64,000 nucleotides of DNA from Aeromonas bestiarum (lineage in GTDB: Bacteria > Pseudomonadota > Gammaproteobacteria > Enterobacterales > Aeromonadaceae), in contig NZ_CDDA01000015.1 in assembly GCF_000819745.1 (NCBI RefSeq), positions 1-64,000 of the forward strand, in the 5' to 3' direction. The notes beneath the pieces were generated by a model. The model did no database searches. It worked only from the letters and a program-made list of their open reading frames with translations, and was not told where the DNA came from. Of the stretch, positions 30,966 through 40,622 are shown one piece after another (the first letter of the stretch is position 1; each line of letters opens with the position of its first letter). The position numbers and the translations under genes are program-made.

Positions 30966-31328
30966 TGCCAGGCCACCGGCATGGTGGCGATAGTGACTGC
31001 GTGCCCACAGACAGCGGCAGGCCCAGACGCAAGGGAGCAAGGCCAGCAGGGCAGTGGCGTTGGGGAGGCGGGAGAGCAACAGGCCCAGCGCCAGCCAGAC
31101 GAAGGGCTGCGCCTCGTACAGCCACTCCGGCTGGAACCAGCGTTTGGTTGGAAAGATGACCAGATCGGTGCGCCGATAGCTGGAGCGCATCATCCAGATG
31201 ACGGCACCTGCGACAAACAACAGGCTGCCCGCCAGCCAGAGCAAGGGGGTCTGGGTAAGCGTGAGCGTGCCGACCGCGGTCAGCAGATAGCAGACTGGTA
31301 ACCTCTCATAAAGCCAGCGCGGGTACAT
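30912..31328 (-). CDS. Small predicted membrane protein
   Basis: 138 residues with three or four hydrophobic segments (LLTAVGTLTL, LWLAGSLLFVAGAVIWMM, FVWLALGLLLS, ATALLALLPCVWACR) and a strongly basic tail (HLRRDSARRRRVRF). GGAGG ahead of the ATG at 31328 supports translation; an in-frame start nine codons upstream is less well placed. Family not recognised. It runs convergently into ubiT and overlaps it by 54 bases. Confidence 0.65.
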   Translation of the reverse strand: MYPRWLYERLPVCYLLTAVGTLTLTQTPLLWLAGSLLFVAGAVIWMMRSSYRRTDLVIFPTKRWFQPEWLYEAQPFVWLALGLLLSRLPNATALLALLPCVWACRCLWARSHYRHHAGGLASHLRRDSARRRRVRFLR

Positions 31329-31508
31329 GTTGCCTCCGCTCCTAGATCCACTCATCCTCCAAGTTTAGCCTGCGGTCAGCCTCCGCTCATGATGCTTTGT
31401 TCTACACAATGATGGTTTTGTTGTGAAATGGCGCGCCTTTTACGGTGCCAAAATAGCGATTGGCTATGTTACAATTGCGCGCCATTTTTGACTGAAGATT
31501 GACTGGGC

Positions 31509-32231
31509 ATGTTGGATCAGATTCGTATCGTGTTGGTAAACACTTCTCACACCGGCAACATGGGCTCTGCGGCGCGCGCCATGAAGACCATGGGACTGAC
31601 TCAACTGGTGTTGGTTGATCCGCAGGCCCTGCCAGATGACAACGCCATGGCCCTGGCGGCAGGGGCCAGCGATGTCCTGGCCAATGCCCGTATCGTCTCG
31701 ACGCTGGATGAAGCCATTGCCGATTGTGGTCTGGTCATAGGCACCAGCGCCCGTTCCCGGACCCTGAGCTGGCCCATGCTGGATCCTCGCGAAGCGGGGG
31801 AGAAGGCTGTGGTGGAGGGCGTGAAGCATCCGGTGGCTCTGGTGTTTGGTCGTGAACGCACCGGCCTCACCAACGACGAGCTGCAGAAGTGCCACTACCA
31901 CGTGGCCATTGCGGCCAACCCCGAATACAGCTCCCTCAATCTGGCCATGGCGGTGCAGACCATCTGCTACGAAGTGCGGATGCACTGGTTGCAGGATCAG
32001 GCTCCCGAGGTGGAGAGCGAGGCGGATTATCCCAGTGCCGATCAGCTGGAAGGCTTCTATCAGCACCTGGAGCAGACCCTGCTCAAGACGGGTTTCATCG
32101 CCGATGATCATCCGGGGCAGGTGATGAGCAAGCTGCGTCGCCTGTTCAATCGAGCCCGTCCGGAAACGGTGGAACTCAACATTCTGCGCGGCATTTTGAC
32201 CTCGGTACAGAAGCCGAAACCGCAGGATTAA
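31509..32231 (+). CDS. trmJ: tRNA (cytidine/uridine-32 2'-O) methyltransferase TrmJ
   Basis: 240 residues, SPOUT-fold methyltransferase of the SpoU/TrmH class, acting as a dimer on position 32 of the anticodon loop with SAM. The N-terminal [20 protein letters not shown], the central [13 protein letters not shown] and the [10 protein letters not shown] knot motif are intact. It lies upstream of iscR in the same direction, as in E. coli, but its other usual partner suhB is elsewhere. Confidence 0.95.
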   Translation: MLDQIRIVLVNTSHTGNMGSAARAMKTMGLTQLVLVDPQALPDDNAMALAAGASDVLANARIVSTLDEAIADCGLVIGTSARSRTLSWPMLDPREAGEKAVVEGVKHPVALVFGRERTGLTNDELQKCHYHVAIAANPEYSSLNLAMAVQTICYEVRMHWLQDQAPEVESEADYPSADQLEGFYQHLEQTLLKTGFIADDHPGQVMSKLRRLFNRARPETVELNILRGILTSVQKPKPQD

Positions 32232-32279
32232 ACCTGACTGGTTTACTCAACCATATACTTGACTGTTTTAGTCGGGTAT
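32230..32279 (+). promoter_or_regulatory. Tandem IscR type 1 binding sites
   Basis: The 25 bases at 32255-32279 match the type 1 (cluster-bound IscR) motif closely: an ATA...TGACT half, a TTTT-containing spacer and an AGTC...TAT half in dyad symmetry. A weaker copy precedes it exactly 25 bases upstream (32230-32254, TGACT at 32235). Tandem sites here imply iscR-operon autorepression when Fe-S clusters are plentiful, as in E. coli. Confidence 0.85.
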
Positions 32280-32324
32280 GTGACCATATGCCCATATTGA
32301 TTGGTTCGCAAGACGGTAAGGCAT

Positions 32325-32828
32325 ATGAGACTGACCTCAAAAGGACGTTACGCTGTGACTGCCATGCTCGACGTGGCGTTGCATGCAGAGCAGGGGCCCG
32401 TGCCCCTGGCTGATATTTCAGAACGCCAGGGCATCTCCTTGTCCTATCTGGAACAACTGTTTGCCCGCCTGCGCAAGCATGGTCTGGTGAGCAGCGTACG
32501 TGGCCCGGGTGGCGGTTATCGCCTCGGTCTGGCCCCTGACGCCATCTCGGTAGGTCAGGTGATCACCGCGGTCGACGAGTCGGTGGATGCCACCAAGTGC
32601 CTCGGCAAAGGTGGCTGTCACGGCGGCACCCAGTGCCTCACTCACTCCCTGTGGCGTGATCTCAGCGAGCGCATTTCCAGTTTCCTGGGGGATATCACCC
32701 TGGCAGAGCTGGTGGGTCAGGCGGATGTGCGCCGGATCGCCGGCAAGCAAGACGAACAAATGAAAACCGTGTTGTCCCTGGTTGATCGGGCAGAACGCGG
32801 CGATGTGAGCTTGAAAGTCCAACTATAA
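32325..32828 (+). CDS. iscR: Iron-sulfur cluster regulator IscR
   Basis: 167 residues, Rrf2 family. Winged HTH at residues 1-60 ([38 protein letters not shown]) and the [2Fe-2S] ligands C92, C98, C104 with H107 in [16 protein letters not shown]. Cluster-loaded IscR represses the isc operon; apo-IscR acts on other promoters. The ATG at 32325 gives the family N-terminus; a TTG eight codons upstream is rejected. First gene of iscRSUA-hscBA-fdx. Confidence 0.97.
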   Translation: MRLTSKGRYAVTAMLDVALHAEQGPVPLADISERQGISLSYLEQLFARLRKHGLVSSVRGPGGGYRLGLAPDAISVGQVITAVDESVDATKCLGKGGCHGGTQCLTHSLWRDLSERISSFLGDITLAELVGQADVRRIAGKQDEQMKTVLSLVDRAERGDVSLKVQL

Positions 32829-32885
32829 ACAAACGTGCTTTCCACAGTCGGTCGATGTGTGACCCTGGCTGTAACGGAGAAAAAC

Positions 32886-34100
32886 ATGAAACTGCCTATT
32901 TACCTTGATTATTCGGCAACCTGTCCGGTGGACCCGCGTGTCGCAGAAAAAATGATGCAGTGTCTCACCATGGATGGCCTGTTCGGCAATCCAGCATCCC
33001 GTTCCCACCGCTTTGGCTGGCAAGCCGAAGAGGCGGTAGACCTGGCCCGTAATCAAGTGGCAGAGCTGATCGGTGCCGACCCGCGCGAGATCGTCTTCAC
33101 CTCCGGCGCGACTGAATCCAACAACCTCGCCATCAAGGGCGTTGCCCATTTCTATGCTGGCAAGGGCAAACACATCATCACCTCCAAGACAGAGCACAAG
33201 GCAGTACTCGATACTTGCCGCCAGCTGGAGCGTGAAGGCTATGAGGTGACCTACCTCGAGCCGATGCCGAATGGCCTGTTCACTCTGGAGCAGATCGAAG
33301 GTGCCCTGCGCGATGACACCATTCTGGTCAGCATCATGCATGTGAACAACGAGATCGGCGTGGTGCAGAACATTGCCGCCATCGGCGATCTGTGCCGCTC
33401 CCGCAAGATCCTGCTGCACGTGGACGCAGTCCAGAGCGTGGGCAAGATCCCGGTGGATGTGGAAGCCCTGAAAGTGGATCTGCTCTCCATGTCCGCCCAC
33501 AAGGTATACGGCCCCAAAGGCATAGGTGCCCTCTACGTGCGCCGCAAGCCGCGCGTTCGTCTGGAAGCCCAGATGCACGGTGGCGGTCATGAGCGCGGCA
33601 TGCGTTCCGGCACCCTGCCGACCCATCAGATCGTCGGCATGGGCGAAGCCTTCCGCATCGCCAGGGAAGAGATGGTGAGTGAAGGTCAACGCATCATGGC
33701 CCTGCGTCAGCGTCTGTGGGATGGCATCAAGGACATCGAAGCCGTTTACATCAACGGTGACCTGGAACAGCGTGTGCCGGGCAACCTGAACGTCAGCTTC
33801 GCCTATGTGGAAGGGGAATCCCTCATCATGGCGCTGAAGGATCTGGCGGTCTCTTCCGGCTCTGCCTGTACCTCGGCCAGCCTGGAGCCCTCCTATGTGC
33901 TGCGTGCACTGGGTCTGAACGACGAGCTGGCGCACAGCTCCATCCGTTTCAGTCTGGGTCGCTTCACCACAGAAGAAGAGATTGATTACGCAATCAAGCT
34001 TATCCGTGACTCCATCGGTCGTCTGCGCGAGATGTCTCCCCTGTGGGAGATGTACAAAGACGGCGTCGATCTGAACACGGTCGAATGGGCTCATCACTGA
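32886..34100 (+). CDS. iscS: Cysteine desulfurase IscS
   Basis: 404 residues, PLP-dependent enzyme that removes sulfur from cysteine and passes persulfide to IscU and other acceptors. The PLP lysine is in [14 protein letters not shown] and the sulfur-accepting cysteine is in the mobile loop [10 protein letters not shown] near 328. Length equals that of E. coli IscS. The ATG at 32886 ([12 protein letters not shown]) follows GGAGAAAAAC; an upstream in-frame start is not used by the family. Confidence 0.98.
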   Translation: MKLPIYLDYSATCPVDPRVAEKMMQCLTMDGLFGNPASRSHRFGWQAEEAVDLARNQVAELIGADPREIVFTSGATESNNLAIKGVAHFYAGKGKHIITSKTEHKAVLDTCRQLEREGYEVTYLEPMPNGLFTLEQIEGALRDDTILVSIMHVNNEIGVVQNIAAIGDLCRSRKILLHVDAVQSVGKIPVDVEALKVDLLSMSAHKVYGPKGIGALYVRRKPRVRLEAQMHGGGHERGMRSGTLPTHQIVGMGEAFRIAREEMVSEGQRIMALRQRLWDGIKDIEAVYINGDLEQRVPGNLNVSFAYVEGESLIMALKDLAVSSGSACTSASLEPSYVLRALGLNDELAHSSIRFSLGRFTTEEEIDYAIKLIRDSIGRLREMSPLWEMYKDGVDLNTVEWAHH

Positions 34101-34141
34101 TCCACAGGATCAGTGATCAACGGAATTAGCAGGAGTTAGAT

Positions 34142-34525
34142 ATGGCTTACAGTGAAAAAGTAATCGACCACTACGAGAATCCCCGCAACGTAGGTGGCTT
34201 CGACAAGAACGATCCCAACATTGCGACCGGCATGGTTGGCGCCCCGGCTTGTGGCGACGTAATGAAGCTGCAGCTGAAGATCAGCGACGATGGCATCATC
34301 GAAGATGCCAAGTTCAAGACCTATGGCTGTGGTTCCGCTATTGCCTCCAGCTCCCTGGTGACCGAGTGGGTCAAGGGCAAGACCTTGGACGAAGCCGCCG
34401 GCATCAAGAACACCGACATCGCCGAAGAACTGGCCCTGCCGCCGGTGAAGATCCACTGCTCCATTCTGGCTGAGGACGCCATCAAGGCCGCCATCGCCGA
34501 TTACAAGCAGAAGAAAGGTCTCTAA
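34142..34525 (+). CDS. iscU: Iron-sulfur cluster scaffold IscU
   Basis: 127 residues. Cluster-binding cysteines C37 (APACGD), C63 (YGCGSAIAS) and C106 (IHCSIL) and the HscA-recognition motif LPPVK just before C106 are all present. IscU receives sulfur from IscS and assembles [2Fe-2S] clusters for transfer by HscA/HscB. Preceded by AGGAGTT. Confidence 0.98.
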   Translation: MAYSEKVIDHYENPRNVGGFDKNDPNIATGMVGAPACGDVMKLQLKISDDGIIEDAKFKTYGCGSAIASSSLVTEWVKGKTLDEAAGIKNTDIAEELALPPVKIHCSILAEDAIKAAIADYKQKKGL

Positions 34526-34540
34526 GGTCAGGAGCGCAGT

Positions 34541-34864
34541 ATGGCCATTACCATGACAGATGCCGCAGCGGCACGGGTTTCCTCTTTTCTGACCAACCGG
34601 GGCAAGGGCATTGGCCTGCGCCTCGGCGTCAAGACCACCGGCTGTTCGGGTCTTGCCTATGTGCTCGAGTTTGTCGATGAGCTGGCGGATGAAGATCAGG
34701 TGTTTGAGCAAAACGGTGTCAAAGTCATCGTCGACGCCAAGAGCTTGATCCATCTGGATGGCACCGAGCTGGACTTCGTCAAGGAGGGGCTCAACGAGGG
34801 CTTCCAGTTCAACAACCCCAACGCCAAGGGCGAGTGTGGTTGTGGCGAAAGTTTCAGTGTCTAA
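34541..34864 (+). CDS. iscA: Iron-sulfur carrier IscA
   Basis: 107-residue A-type carrier. The three conserved cysteines are C35 (TTGCSGLAY) and C99/C101 (GECGCGESF). It delivers clusters, mainly [4Fe-4S], to target apoproteins. GTCAGGAGC ahead supports the ATG. It lies 15 bases after iscU. A decayed copy of its last codons lies in the gap before hscB. Confidence 0.97.
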   Translation: MAITMTDAAAARVSSFLTNRGKGIGLRLGVKTTGCSGLAYVLEFVDELADEDQVFEQNGVKVIVDAKSLIHLDGTELDFVKEGLNEGFQFNNPNAKGECGCGESFSV

Positions 34865-34893
34865 CCGATTTGACGCACGGCATGTTTTGCCGC

Positions 34894-34921
34894 TTGAACT
34901 GGCCGGAAACGGCCAGTTCAA
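34894..34921 (+). repeat. Inverted repeat in the iscA-hscB gap
   Basis: TTGAACTGGCC / GGCCAGTTCAA, an 11-base-pair perfect stem with loop GGAAAC. There is no T-run, so it is not a typical terminator and may be an mRNA stability or processing hairpin. The right arm continues straight into the iscA tail copy. Confidence 0.7.
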
Positions 34922-34967
34922 CATCGCCAGCGCCAAGGGCGAGTGTGGTGATGGCGAACGTGTCTAA
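34912..34967 (+). pseudogene. Degenerate second copy of the iscA 3' end
   Basis: These 56 bases repeat 34804-34864, the last 20 codons of iscA, with a few changes and a 6-base loss. The frame is kept: it reads QFNIASAKGECGDGERV then a stop, against [19 protein letters not shown] in iscA. The second cluster cysteine has become aspartate. No start codon or ribosome-binding site serves it. Confidence 0.75.
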
Positions 34968-34976
34968 GAGGCTTGC

Positions 34977-35495
34977 ATGAATCATTTCGAGCTGTTTGGG
35001 CTGGTTGAAGGCTTCGAGCTCGATACCCGTCAGCTGGCGGATATCTACCGTCAGTTGCAAACCCAGTTCCACCCCGATCGTTTTGCCACGGCTCCCGAAC
35101 GGGAGCAGCTGGTTGCGGTGCAACGTGCCGCCCAGATCAACGATGCCTTCACGACCCTCAAGGCGCCCCTGCGCCGAGCCGAGTATCTGCTCTCCCTGCG
35201 CGGCACCGAACTTCGTGGCGAGCAGCAAACCCTGCAAGACACTACCTTTCTGATGCAGCAACTGGAGTGGCGCGAGCGGCTGGCCGACCTGAAAGGGGAG
35301 CCCGAGCCTGAGCGCGCCATCAAGGATTTTCGCCACGAAATCAGGCATGATCACCAGTTGTTGATGCAACGCCTGACGCAGGATCTCGCCGCTGGCGATG
35401 ATGTGAGCGCGGCTGATTGCGTTCGCAAACTCAAGTTTGTCGACAAGCTCCTCGAAGAGCTGGAACGATTCGAAGACTCGCTGTTCGAGTCTTGA
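34977..35495 (+). CDS. hscB: Co-chaperone HscB
   Basis: 172-residue J-domain protein. The J-domain occupies residues 1-75 with the HPD triad (FHPDRFA); the C-terminal three-helix part binds IscU. HscB brings IscU to HscA and stimulates its ATPase. AAGAGG lies ahead of the ATG. The iscA-hscB gap of 112 bases is longer than usual because of a hairpin and the iscA tail copy. Confidence 0.95.
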   Translation: MNHFELFGLVEGFELDTRQLADIYRQLQTQFHPDRFATAPEREQLVAVQRAAQINDAFTTLKAPLRRAEYLLSLRGTELRGEQQTLQDTTFLMQQLEWRERLADLKGEPEPERAIKDFRHEIRHDHQLLMQRLTQDLAAGDDVSAADCVRKLKFVDKLLEELERFEDSLFES

Positions 35496-35523
35496 TCCTT
35501 TAACGCTGGAATTTTGATTACCC

Positions 35524-37386
35524 ATGGCATTACTGCAAATCGCCGAGCCCGGCCAGAGCGCCGCACCTCATCAGCATAAACGTGCCGTTGGCATCGATCT
35601 TGGCACCACCAACTCTCTCGTTGCTGCGGTTCGCAGCGGCCACGCCGATACTCTCTGCGACGAGCAGGGGCGCGATCTGCTGCCATCCGTGGTGCACTAT
35701 CAGTTCGACAATGGTCAGGCTGATGCGATCCGGGTCGGCTTCGACGCCAAGCGCGAGGCGGCCCTCGATCCGCACAACACCATAGTCTCCGCCAAGCGGA
35801 TGATGGGCAAGGCGCTGGCCGATATCGATACCCGCCAGCAGCCTTATGAGTTCGTGGCCGCCGACAACGGCATGCCCCAGTTGCAGACCCGTCAGGGGCT
35901 GGTGAACCCGGTGCAGGTCTCAGCCGAAATCTTGAAGAAACTGGCCGAGCGGGGCGCCGCCGCACTGGGCGGCGAGCTGGATGGTGTTGTCATTACCGTG
36001 CCCGCCTATTTCGATGACGCCCAGCGTCAGGGCACCAAGGACGCGGCCCGTCTGGCCGGTCTGCACGTGCTGCGCCTGCTCAACGAGCCGACCGCGGCCG
36101 CCATTGCCTACGGCCTCGACTCCGGTCAGGAAGGGGTGATAGCTGTCTATGACCTCGGTGGCGGTACCTTCGACATCTCCATCCTGCGGTTGCACCGCGG
36201 CGTGTTCGAGGTGATGGCCACCGGTGGCGACTCCGCCCTCGGCGGCGATGATTTCGATCACCTGCTGGCGGACTGGATCAAGGCGCAAGCCGGCCTTGAA
36301 GGCCAGCTCGACGCCCGTACCCAGCGCGAGCTGCTGGACGTGGCCGCCGCCGTCAAACACGGCCTGACCGATGCCGATCGGGTGTCCTGTGCCTTTGCCG
36401 GCTGGCAGGGAGAGGTGAGCCGCAGCCAGTTTGATGAGCTCATCGCGCCGCTGGTCAAGCGCACCCTGCTGGCTTGCCGCCGCGCCCTGCGCGATGCGGG
36501 CCTGGAGCAGGTGGAAGTGCTGGAAGTGGTGATGGTCGGTGGTTCCACCCGAGTTCCGCTGGTGCGCGAGCTGGTGGGCGATTTCTTCCAGCGTCCGCCG
36601 CTGACCAGCATCGACCCGGACAAGGTGGTGGCCATCGGCGCCGCCATCCAGGCCGACATCCTGGTGGGCAACAAGCCAGATGCCGAGATGCTGCTGCTGG
36701 ACGTGATCCCGCTCTCCCTGGGGCTCGAGACCATGGGTGGTCTGGCCGAGAAGGTGATCCCGCGCAACACCACCATACCGGTGGCCCGCGCCCAGGAGTT
36801 CACCACCTTCAAAGATGGCCAGACCGCGATGGCGATCCACGTGGTGCAGGGCGAACGCGAGCTGGTGGCCGATTGCCGCTCCCTGGCCCGTTTCACCCTG
36901 ACCGGCATTCCGCCGATGGCGGCGGGCGCCGCCCACATTCGCGTCACCTTCCAGGTGGATGCGGATGGTCTGCTGTCGGTCAGCGCCATGGAGAAATCCT
37001 CCGGCGTGCAAGCCGAGATCCAGGTCAAGCCCTCCTACGGGCTGGGGGAGGAGGACATACTCACCATGCTGAGCGCCTCCATCGCCAATGCCCAGCAAGA
37101 CATGGATGCCCGCATGCTGGCAGAGCAGCAGGTGGAGGCCGATCGTGTGGTCGAAAGCCTCAACGCCGCGCTGGCCGCCGACGGCGATGCGCTGCTGAGC
37201 GCCGCCGAGCGTGCCGCCATCGACGGTGCTATCACCCATCTGCTGGCCATGCGCGCCACAGGGACAACCAATCAAATCAAAGATGCCATCGAGGCGGCGG
37301 ACGCCGCCAGTGGCGAATTTGCAGCCCGCCGGATGGACGCCTCCATCCGCAAGGTGCTGACCGGACAAAACGTCAACAAGGTGTAA
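35524..37386 (+). CDS. hscA: Fe-S chaperone HscA (Hsp70 family)
   Basis: 620 residues. N-terminal ATPase domain with [14 protein letters not shown] near 23, [15 protein letters not shown] near 202 and [13 protein letters not shown] near 340; C-terminal substrate-binding domain and helical lid. HscA binds the LPPVK peptide of IscU and drives cluster release. Length is close to E. coli HscA (616). It lies 28 bases after hscB and one base before fdx. Confidence 0.97.
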   Translation: MALLQIAEPGQSAAPHQHKRAVGIDLGTTNSLVAAVRSGHADTLCDEQGRDLLPSVVHYQFDNGQADAIRVGFDAKREAALDPHNTIVSAKRMMGKALADIDTRQQPYEFVAADNGMPQLQTRQGLVNPVQVSAEILKKLAERGAAALGGELDGVVITVPAYFDDAQRQGTKDAARLAGLHVLRLLNEPTAAAIAYGLDSGQEGVIAVYDLGGGTFDISILRLHRGVFEVMATGGDSALGGDDFDHLLADWIKAQAGLEGQLDARTQRELLDVAAAVKHGLTDADRVSCAFAGWQGEVSRSQFDELIAPLVKRTLLACRRALRDAGLEQVEVLEVVMVGGSTRVPLVRELVGDFFQRPPLTSIDPDKVVAIGAAIQADILVGNKPDAEMLLLDVIPLSLGLETMGGLAEKVIPRNTTIPVARAQEFTTFKDGQTAMAIHVVQGERELVADCRSLARFTLTGIPPMAAGAAHIRVTFQVDADGLLSVSAMEKSSGVQAEIQVKPSYGLGEEDILTMLSASIANAQQDMDARMLAEQQVEADRVVESLNAALAADGDALLSAAERAAIDGAITHLLAMRATGTTNQIKDAIEAADAASGEFAARRMDASIRKVLTGQNVNKV

Positions 37387-37387
37387 T

Positions 37388-37726
37388 ATGCCAAAACTGA
37401 TTATTCTGCCCCATCCCGAGCTCTGTCCGGACGGTGCCGCTCTCGAAGGCAAGAGTGGCGAGACCATTCTGGATGTGGCGCTGCGCAACGGCATCGAGAT
37501 CGAGCACGCCTGCGAGAAGTCCTGCGCCTGCACCACCTGTCACTGCGTGGTGCGGGAGGGGTTTGACTCCCTCGAGCCGAGCGATGAGCTGGAAGATGAC
37601 ATGCTGGACAAGGCATGGGGACTGGAGCCGGAATCCCGCCTCAGTTGCCAGGCCCGTCTGGCGGACGAGGATCTGGTGGTGGAACTGCCCAAGTACACCA
37701 TCAACCTCGCCTCAGAACGCCATTGA
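37388..37726 (+). CDS. fdx: [2Fe-2S] ferredoxin Fdx
   Basis: 112-residue adrenodoxin-type ferredoxin. Cluster ligands are C42, C48 and C51 in [13 protein letters not shown] and a fourth Cys near 87 (RLSCQARL). It supplies electrons for cluster assembly on IscU. It is the last gene of the operon; the usual next gene iscX is not found between fdx and pepB. Confidence 0.96.
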   Translation: MPKLIILPHPELCPDGAALEGKSGETILDVALRNGIEIEHACEKSCACTTCHCVVREGFDSLEPSDELEDDMLDKAWGLEPESRLSCQARLADEDLVVELPKYTINLASERH

Positions 37727-37792
37727 TGGCGCCTTAATTACACATGAGTGAATTGAGCGTGCAGCATCCCATGGTGCAGTAATGATATGGTG

Positions 37793-37828
37793 AAGGCCGT
37801 GACCCTCGAGGGGAACGGCCTTTTTTGT
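37793..37828 (+). terminator. Terminator of the isc operon
   Basis: AAGGCCGT / ACGGCCTT outer stem with an inner CCCTCGAGGG palindrome, followed by T6. Confidence 0.85.
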
Positions 37829-37884
37829 GCTCGTTATTTCCCTGTTCATGAATGAAAGTGCCAATAAAAAGGAAGCAAGCGAAG

Positions 37885-39189
37885 ATGGCTGACATGATGA
37901 AGGTTCTGTTGTCCACCCAGGCCGCCGCCGCCCATTGGGGCGAAGGCGCCCTGCTCAGTTTCAACGATGATCAGGTGCTGATCCATCTGGACCTTGCCCG
38001 CCAGGAGCCGGATGCACTGCGTGCCATCCAGCGCGCTGGCCGTCGACTCGAGTCGACCGGCATCAAGCGGGTCAAGCTGGCCGGTGACGCCTGGGATCTA
38101 GAGCGCCGCTACGCGTTCGCCCAGGGCTTCTATGCCGCCAAGGGCGTACGTGAGCTGGACCTAGGTGAGCAGAGTGTTGCTGATGCCCGCGAGCTGGATG
38201 CGCTGCTCAAGGCGAGCCGCTGGGTGCGCGAGGTGACCAACGGTTGCCCGGAAGACATTTATCCCATGAGCCTGGCGGAATCCGCCCTGCTGCTCATTCG
38301 CGGTCTGGCCGGGGATCAGGTGACTGCCAGTATCACGGCTGGCGAGGCGCTGCGTGAAGCCGGCCATATCGGGATCTGGTCGGTGGGTCGTGGCAGCGAG
38401 CGCGAACCCGTGCTGCTGGAGCTGGACTACAACCCGACCGGGGATCGCAACGCCCCCGTGGTGGCGGCCCTGGTGGGCAAGGGCATCACCTTCGACTCCG
38501 GTGGCTACTCCATGAAGTCCTCTGACAACATGCTGCCGATGAAGTCCGATATGGGCGGCGCCGCCATGGTGACCGGCGCCCTGGCGCTGGCCATCAGTCG
38601 CGGTCTCAAGCAAAGGGTCAAGCTGATCCTCTGCTGCGCCGAGAACCTGGTGTCCGGCCATGCCTTCAAGCTGGGTGACATCCTCACCTACAAGAACGGT
38701 ATCTCGGTCGAGATCCAGAACACAGATGCGGAAGGGCGTCTGGTGCTGGCCGACGGCCTGATGGCCGCATCCGACAGTGGCGCCGCCTATATTCTCGATG
38801 CCGCCACCCTGACCGGCGCTGCCAAGACGGCGCTGGGCCGCGACTACAACGCCGTGTTTGCGCTGGATGAGACCGAACAACAACGCACCCTGGCCGCCGC
38901 CAAAGCCGAACAGGAGAAGGCCTGGGCCCTGCCGCTGGAACCCTGGCATGCCAGCCAGCTCACCTCCGCCTTTGCCGAGTTGGGCAACGTGGCCTCCGCC
39001 GAAGGTACGGCCGGAGCCACCACGGCGGCCGCCTTCCTGTCACGTTTCGTGCGTGACGAGGGGCGGGGCTGGGTGCACCTGGATCTGGCGGCTTCCTATC
39101 AAAAATCCGGCAACGATCTCTGGGCAACCGGTGCCAAGGGCCACGGCCTGCGCACTATCGCTCGCTGGTTGCAGGAGGTGACACAATGA
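37885..39189 (+). CDS. pepB: Peptidase B (M17 leucyl aminopeptidase), copy 1
   Basis: 434 residues. M17 dinuclear metallo-aminopeptidase acting on N-terminal residues of peptides in the cytosol. The metal and catalytic motifs GKGITFDSGGYSMK, MKSDMGGAA and NTDAEGRLVLADGL are intact, and the N-terminal part resembles E. coli PepB (STQAAAAHWGEGALLS). GGAAGCAAGCGAAG precedes the ATG. In E. coli pepB also lies near the end of the isc cluster. A close paralogue follows, with a short coupled frame between. Confidence 0.94.
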   Translation: MADMMKVLLSTQAAAAHWGEGALLSFNDDQVLIHLDLARQEPDALRAIQRAGRRLESTGIKRVKLAGDAWDLERRYAFAQGFYAAKGVRELDLGEQSVADARELDALLKASRWVREVTNGCPEDIYPMSLAESALLLIRGLAGDQVTASITAGEALREAGHIGIWSVGRGSEREPVLLELDYNPTGDRNAPVVAALVGKGITFDSGGYSMKSSDNMLPMKSDMGGAAMVTGALALAISRGLKQRVKLILCCAENLVSGHAFKLGDILTYKNGISVEIQNTDAEGRLVLADGLMAASDSGAAYILDAATLTGAAKTALGRDYNAVFALDETEQQRTLAAAKAEQEKAWALPLEPWHASQLTSAFAELGNVASAEGTAGATTAAAFLSRFVRDEGRGWVHLDLAASYQKSGNDLWATGAKGHGLRTIARWLQEVTQ

Positions 39190-39296
39190 GTGTCTGGCTG
39201 GATCAAGAATTGGGCGATGGTTTGGGACAACCGGCGCAAAGAGCCACGGCCTGCGCATTATCGGTAGCCCGCAGGCTGCAGGAGGAGACAGCATGA
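39186..39296 (+). CDS. 36-codon ORF, remnant of an internally deleted pepB copy
   Basis: Its ATG overlaps the TGA of pepB copy 1 (ATGA at 39186-39189) and its TGA overlaps the ATG of copy 2 (ATGA at 39293-39296). The first codons (MSVWLDQELGDG) resemble the start of copy 2 (MNVWLSREF). The remainder from about 39219 resembles, at DNA level, the 3' end of copy 1 (shared AGCCACGGCCTGCGCA-like run and GCAGGAGG). It therefore looks like a third pepB copy joined from its two ends, partly out of frame. GAGGTGACA and GGAGGAGACA provide ribosome-binding sites for it and for copy 2. Confidence 0.6.
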   Translation: MSVWLDQELGDGLGQPAQRATACALSVARRLQEETA

Positions 39297-40576
39297 ACGT
39301 CTGGTTAAGCCGTGAGTTCGCACCGGCCGAGTGGGGGGAGGGAGCGCTGCTCTCTCACCGCGCCGATGGCATGGTGATCCATCTGGTCACCGCCACGCCG
39401 CTGCTCGATATCCAACAGGCGGCGCGTCGCCTGTGCAGCCAGGGGATCCAGAAGGTGGCGCTGGCCGGTCATTGGGAGCGCGAGCAGCAGTGGGCCTTCG
39501 CCCAGGGGCTGCAAACGCCCAAGGCCGAGGTCGAATTGCAGTGGGCCACCTCGTCGGAAGAGGACAGGGAAGAGCTGGAGGCACGCTGGCTGTGCGGGCG
39601 CTGGGTGCGCGAGATGACCAATGCCACCCCGGAGCAGCTGGGGCCGCTGGAGCTGGCGGTGGAGGCGGCGGCCTTCATCACAGAGCTGGCGCCGGACAAG
39701 GTGAGCCACCGCATTTTGAAAGGTGAAGCCTTGCAACAGGCTGGCTGGGTCGGCCTCTATCAGGTGGGCCGTGGCAGCGAGCGCGAACCCGTGCTGCTGG
39801 AGCTGGACTTCAACCCGGGGCGCGATCCCAAGGCGCCGGTGGCGGCGGCTCTGGTGGGCAAGGGCATCACCTTCGACTCGGGTGGCTACTCCATGAAGAG
39901 CTCGGAAGGCATGCTCACCATGAAGTGTGACATGGGCGGGGCCGCCATCGTCACGGGCGCGCTGGCGCTGGCCATCTTGCGCGGACTCGACAAGCGGGTG
40001 AAGCTCATCCTCTGCTGCGCCGAGAACCTGGTCTCGGGTCACGCCTACAAGCTGGGTGACATCCTCACCTACAAGAACGGCACCACGGTGGAGATCGTCA
40101 ACACCGACGCCGAAGGGCGCCTGGTGCTGGCCGATGGGCTGCAACTGGCGAGCGACAGCGGGGCGCCACTCATCATAGATGCCGCCACCCTGACCGGCGC
40201 CGCCGTGATGGCGCTGGGGGGACGCTACAACGCCCTGTTTGGCCTGGACAAGGGGCTGCTGAGCCGGGCCATGGTCTACGCCGATGCGGAGCAGGAGCCT
40301 GCTTGGCCGCTGCCGCTGGAGCCCTGGCATCGCCAGCAGTGTCCATCCCACTATGCCGACACGGCCAACAGTCGTCCGGTCAAGGGCGGCGGCCCGGGTG
40401 GTGCTTCCAATGCGGCGGGCTTCCTCTCCCGTTTCGTCGCGAGCGAAGGGCAAGGTTGGTTGCATATCGATCTGGCCGCCTGTTTCAGCGACAACGGCGA
40501 CAGCCTGTGGGCGCCGGGGGCCAATACCCTGGGCATGCGCACCATAGCGCATACCCTGCTGGCGGAAGCGCGCTGA
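39293..40576 (+). CDS. Peptidase B paralogue, copy 2 (M17 aminopeptidase)
   Basis: 427 residues, tandem paralogue of the preceding pepB. The motifs GKGITFDSGGYSMKSS and NTDAEGRLVLADGL are intact. Compared with copy 1 the MKSDMGGAA motif reads MKCDMGGAA, and the loop near residue 360 is longer and glycine-rich (RPVKGGGPGGASNAA). The N-terminal third has diverged more than the catalytic part. Both copies look active; different peptide preference is inference. The start ATGA overlaps the short upstream frame, and a terminator follows the gene. Confidence 0.9.
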   Translation: MNVWLSREFAPAEWGEGALLSHRADGMVIHLVTATPLLDIQQAARRLCSQGIQKVALAGHWEREQQWAFAQGLQTPKAEVELQWATSSEEDREELEARWLCGRWVREMTNATPEQLGPLELAVEAAAFITELAPDKVSHRILKGEALQQAGWVGLYQVGRGSEREPVLLELDFNPGRDPKAPVAAALVGKGITFDSGGYSMKSSEGMLTMKCDMGGAAIVTGALALAILRGLDKRVKLILCCAENLVSGHAYKLGDILTYKNGTTVEIVNTDAEGRLVLADGLQLASDSGAPLIIDAATLTGAAVMALGGRYNALFGLDKGLLSRAMVYADAEQEPAWPLPLEPWHRQQCPSHYADTANSRPVKGGGPGGASNAAGFLSRFVASEGQGWLHIDLAACFSDNGDSLWAPGANTLGMRTIAHTLLAEAR

Positions 40577-40597
40577 GCAGAGAGACAATCGTCAAGG

Positions 40598-40622
40598 AAG
40601 GGCACCTGAGGGTGCCCTTTTC
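40598..40622 (+). terminator. Terminator of the pepB pair
   Basis: AAGGGCACC / GGTGCCCTT stem with a 4-base loop and TTT. The spacer up to ndk (40623-40859) holds no gene. Confidence 0.8.
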
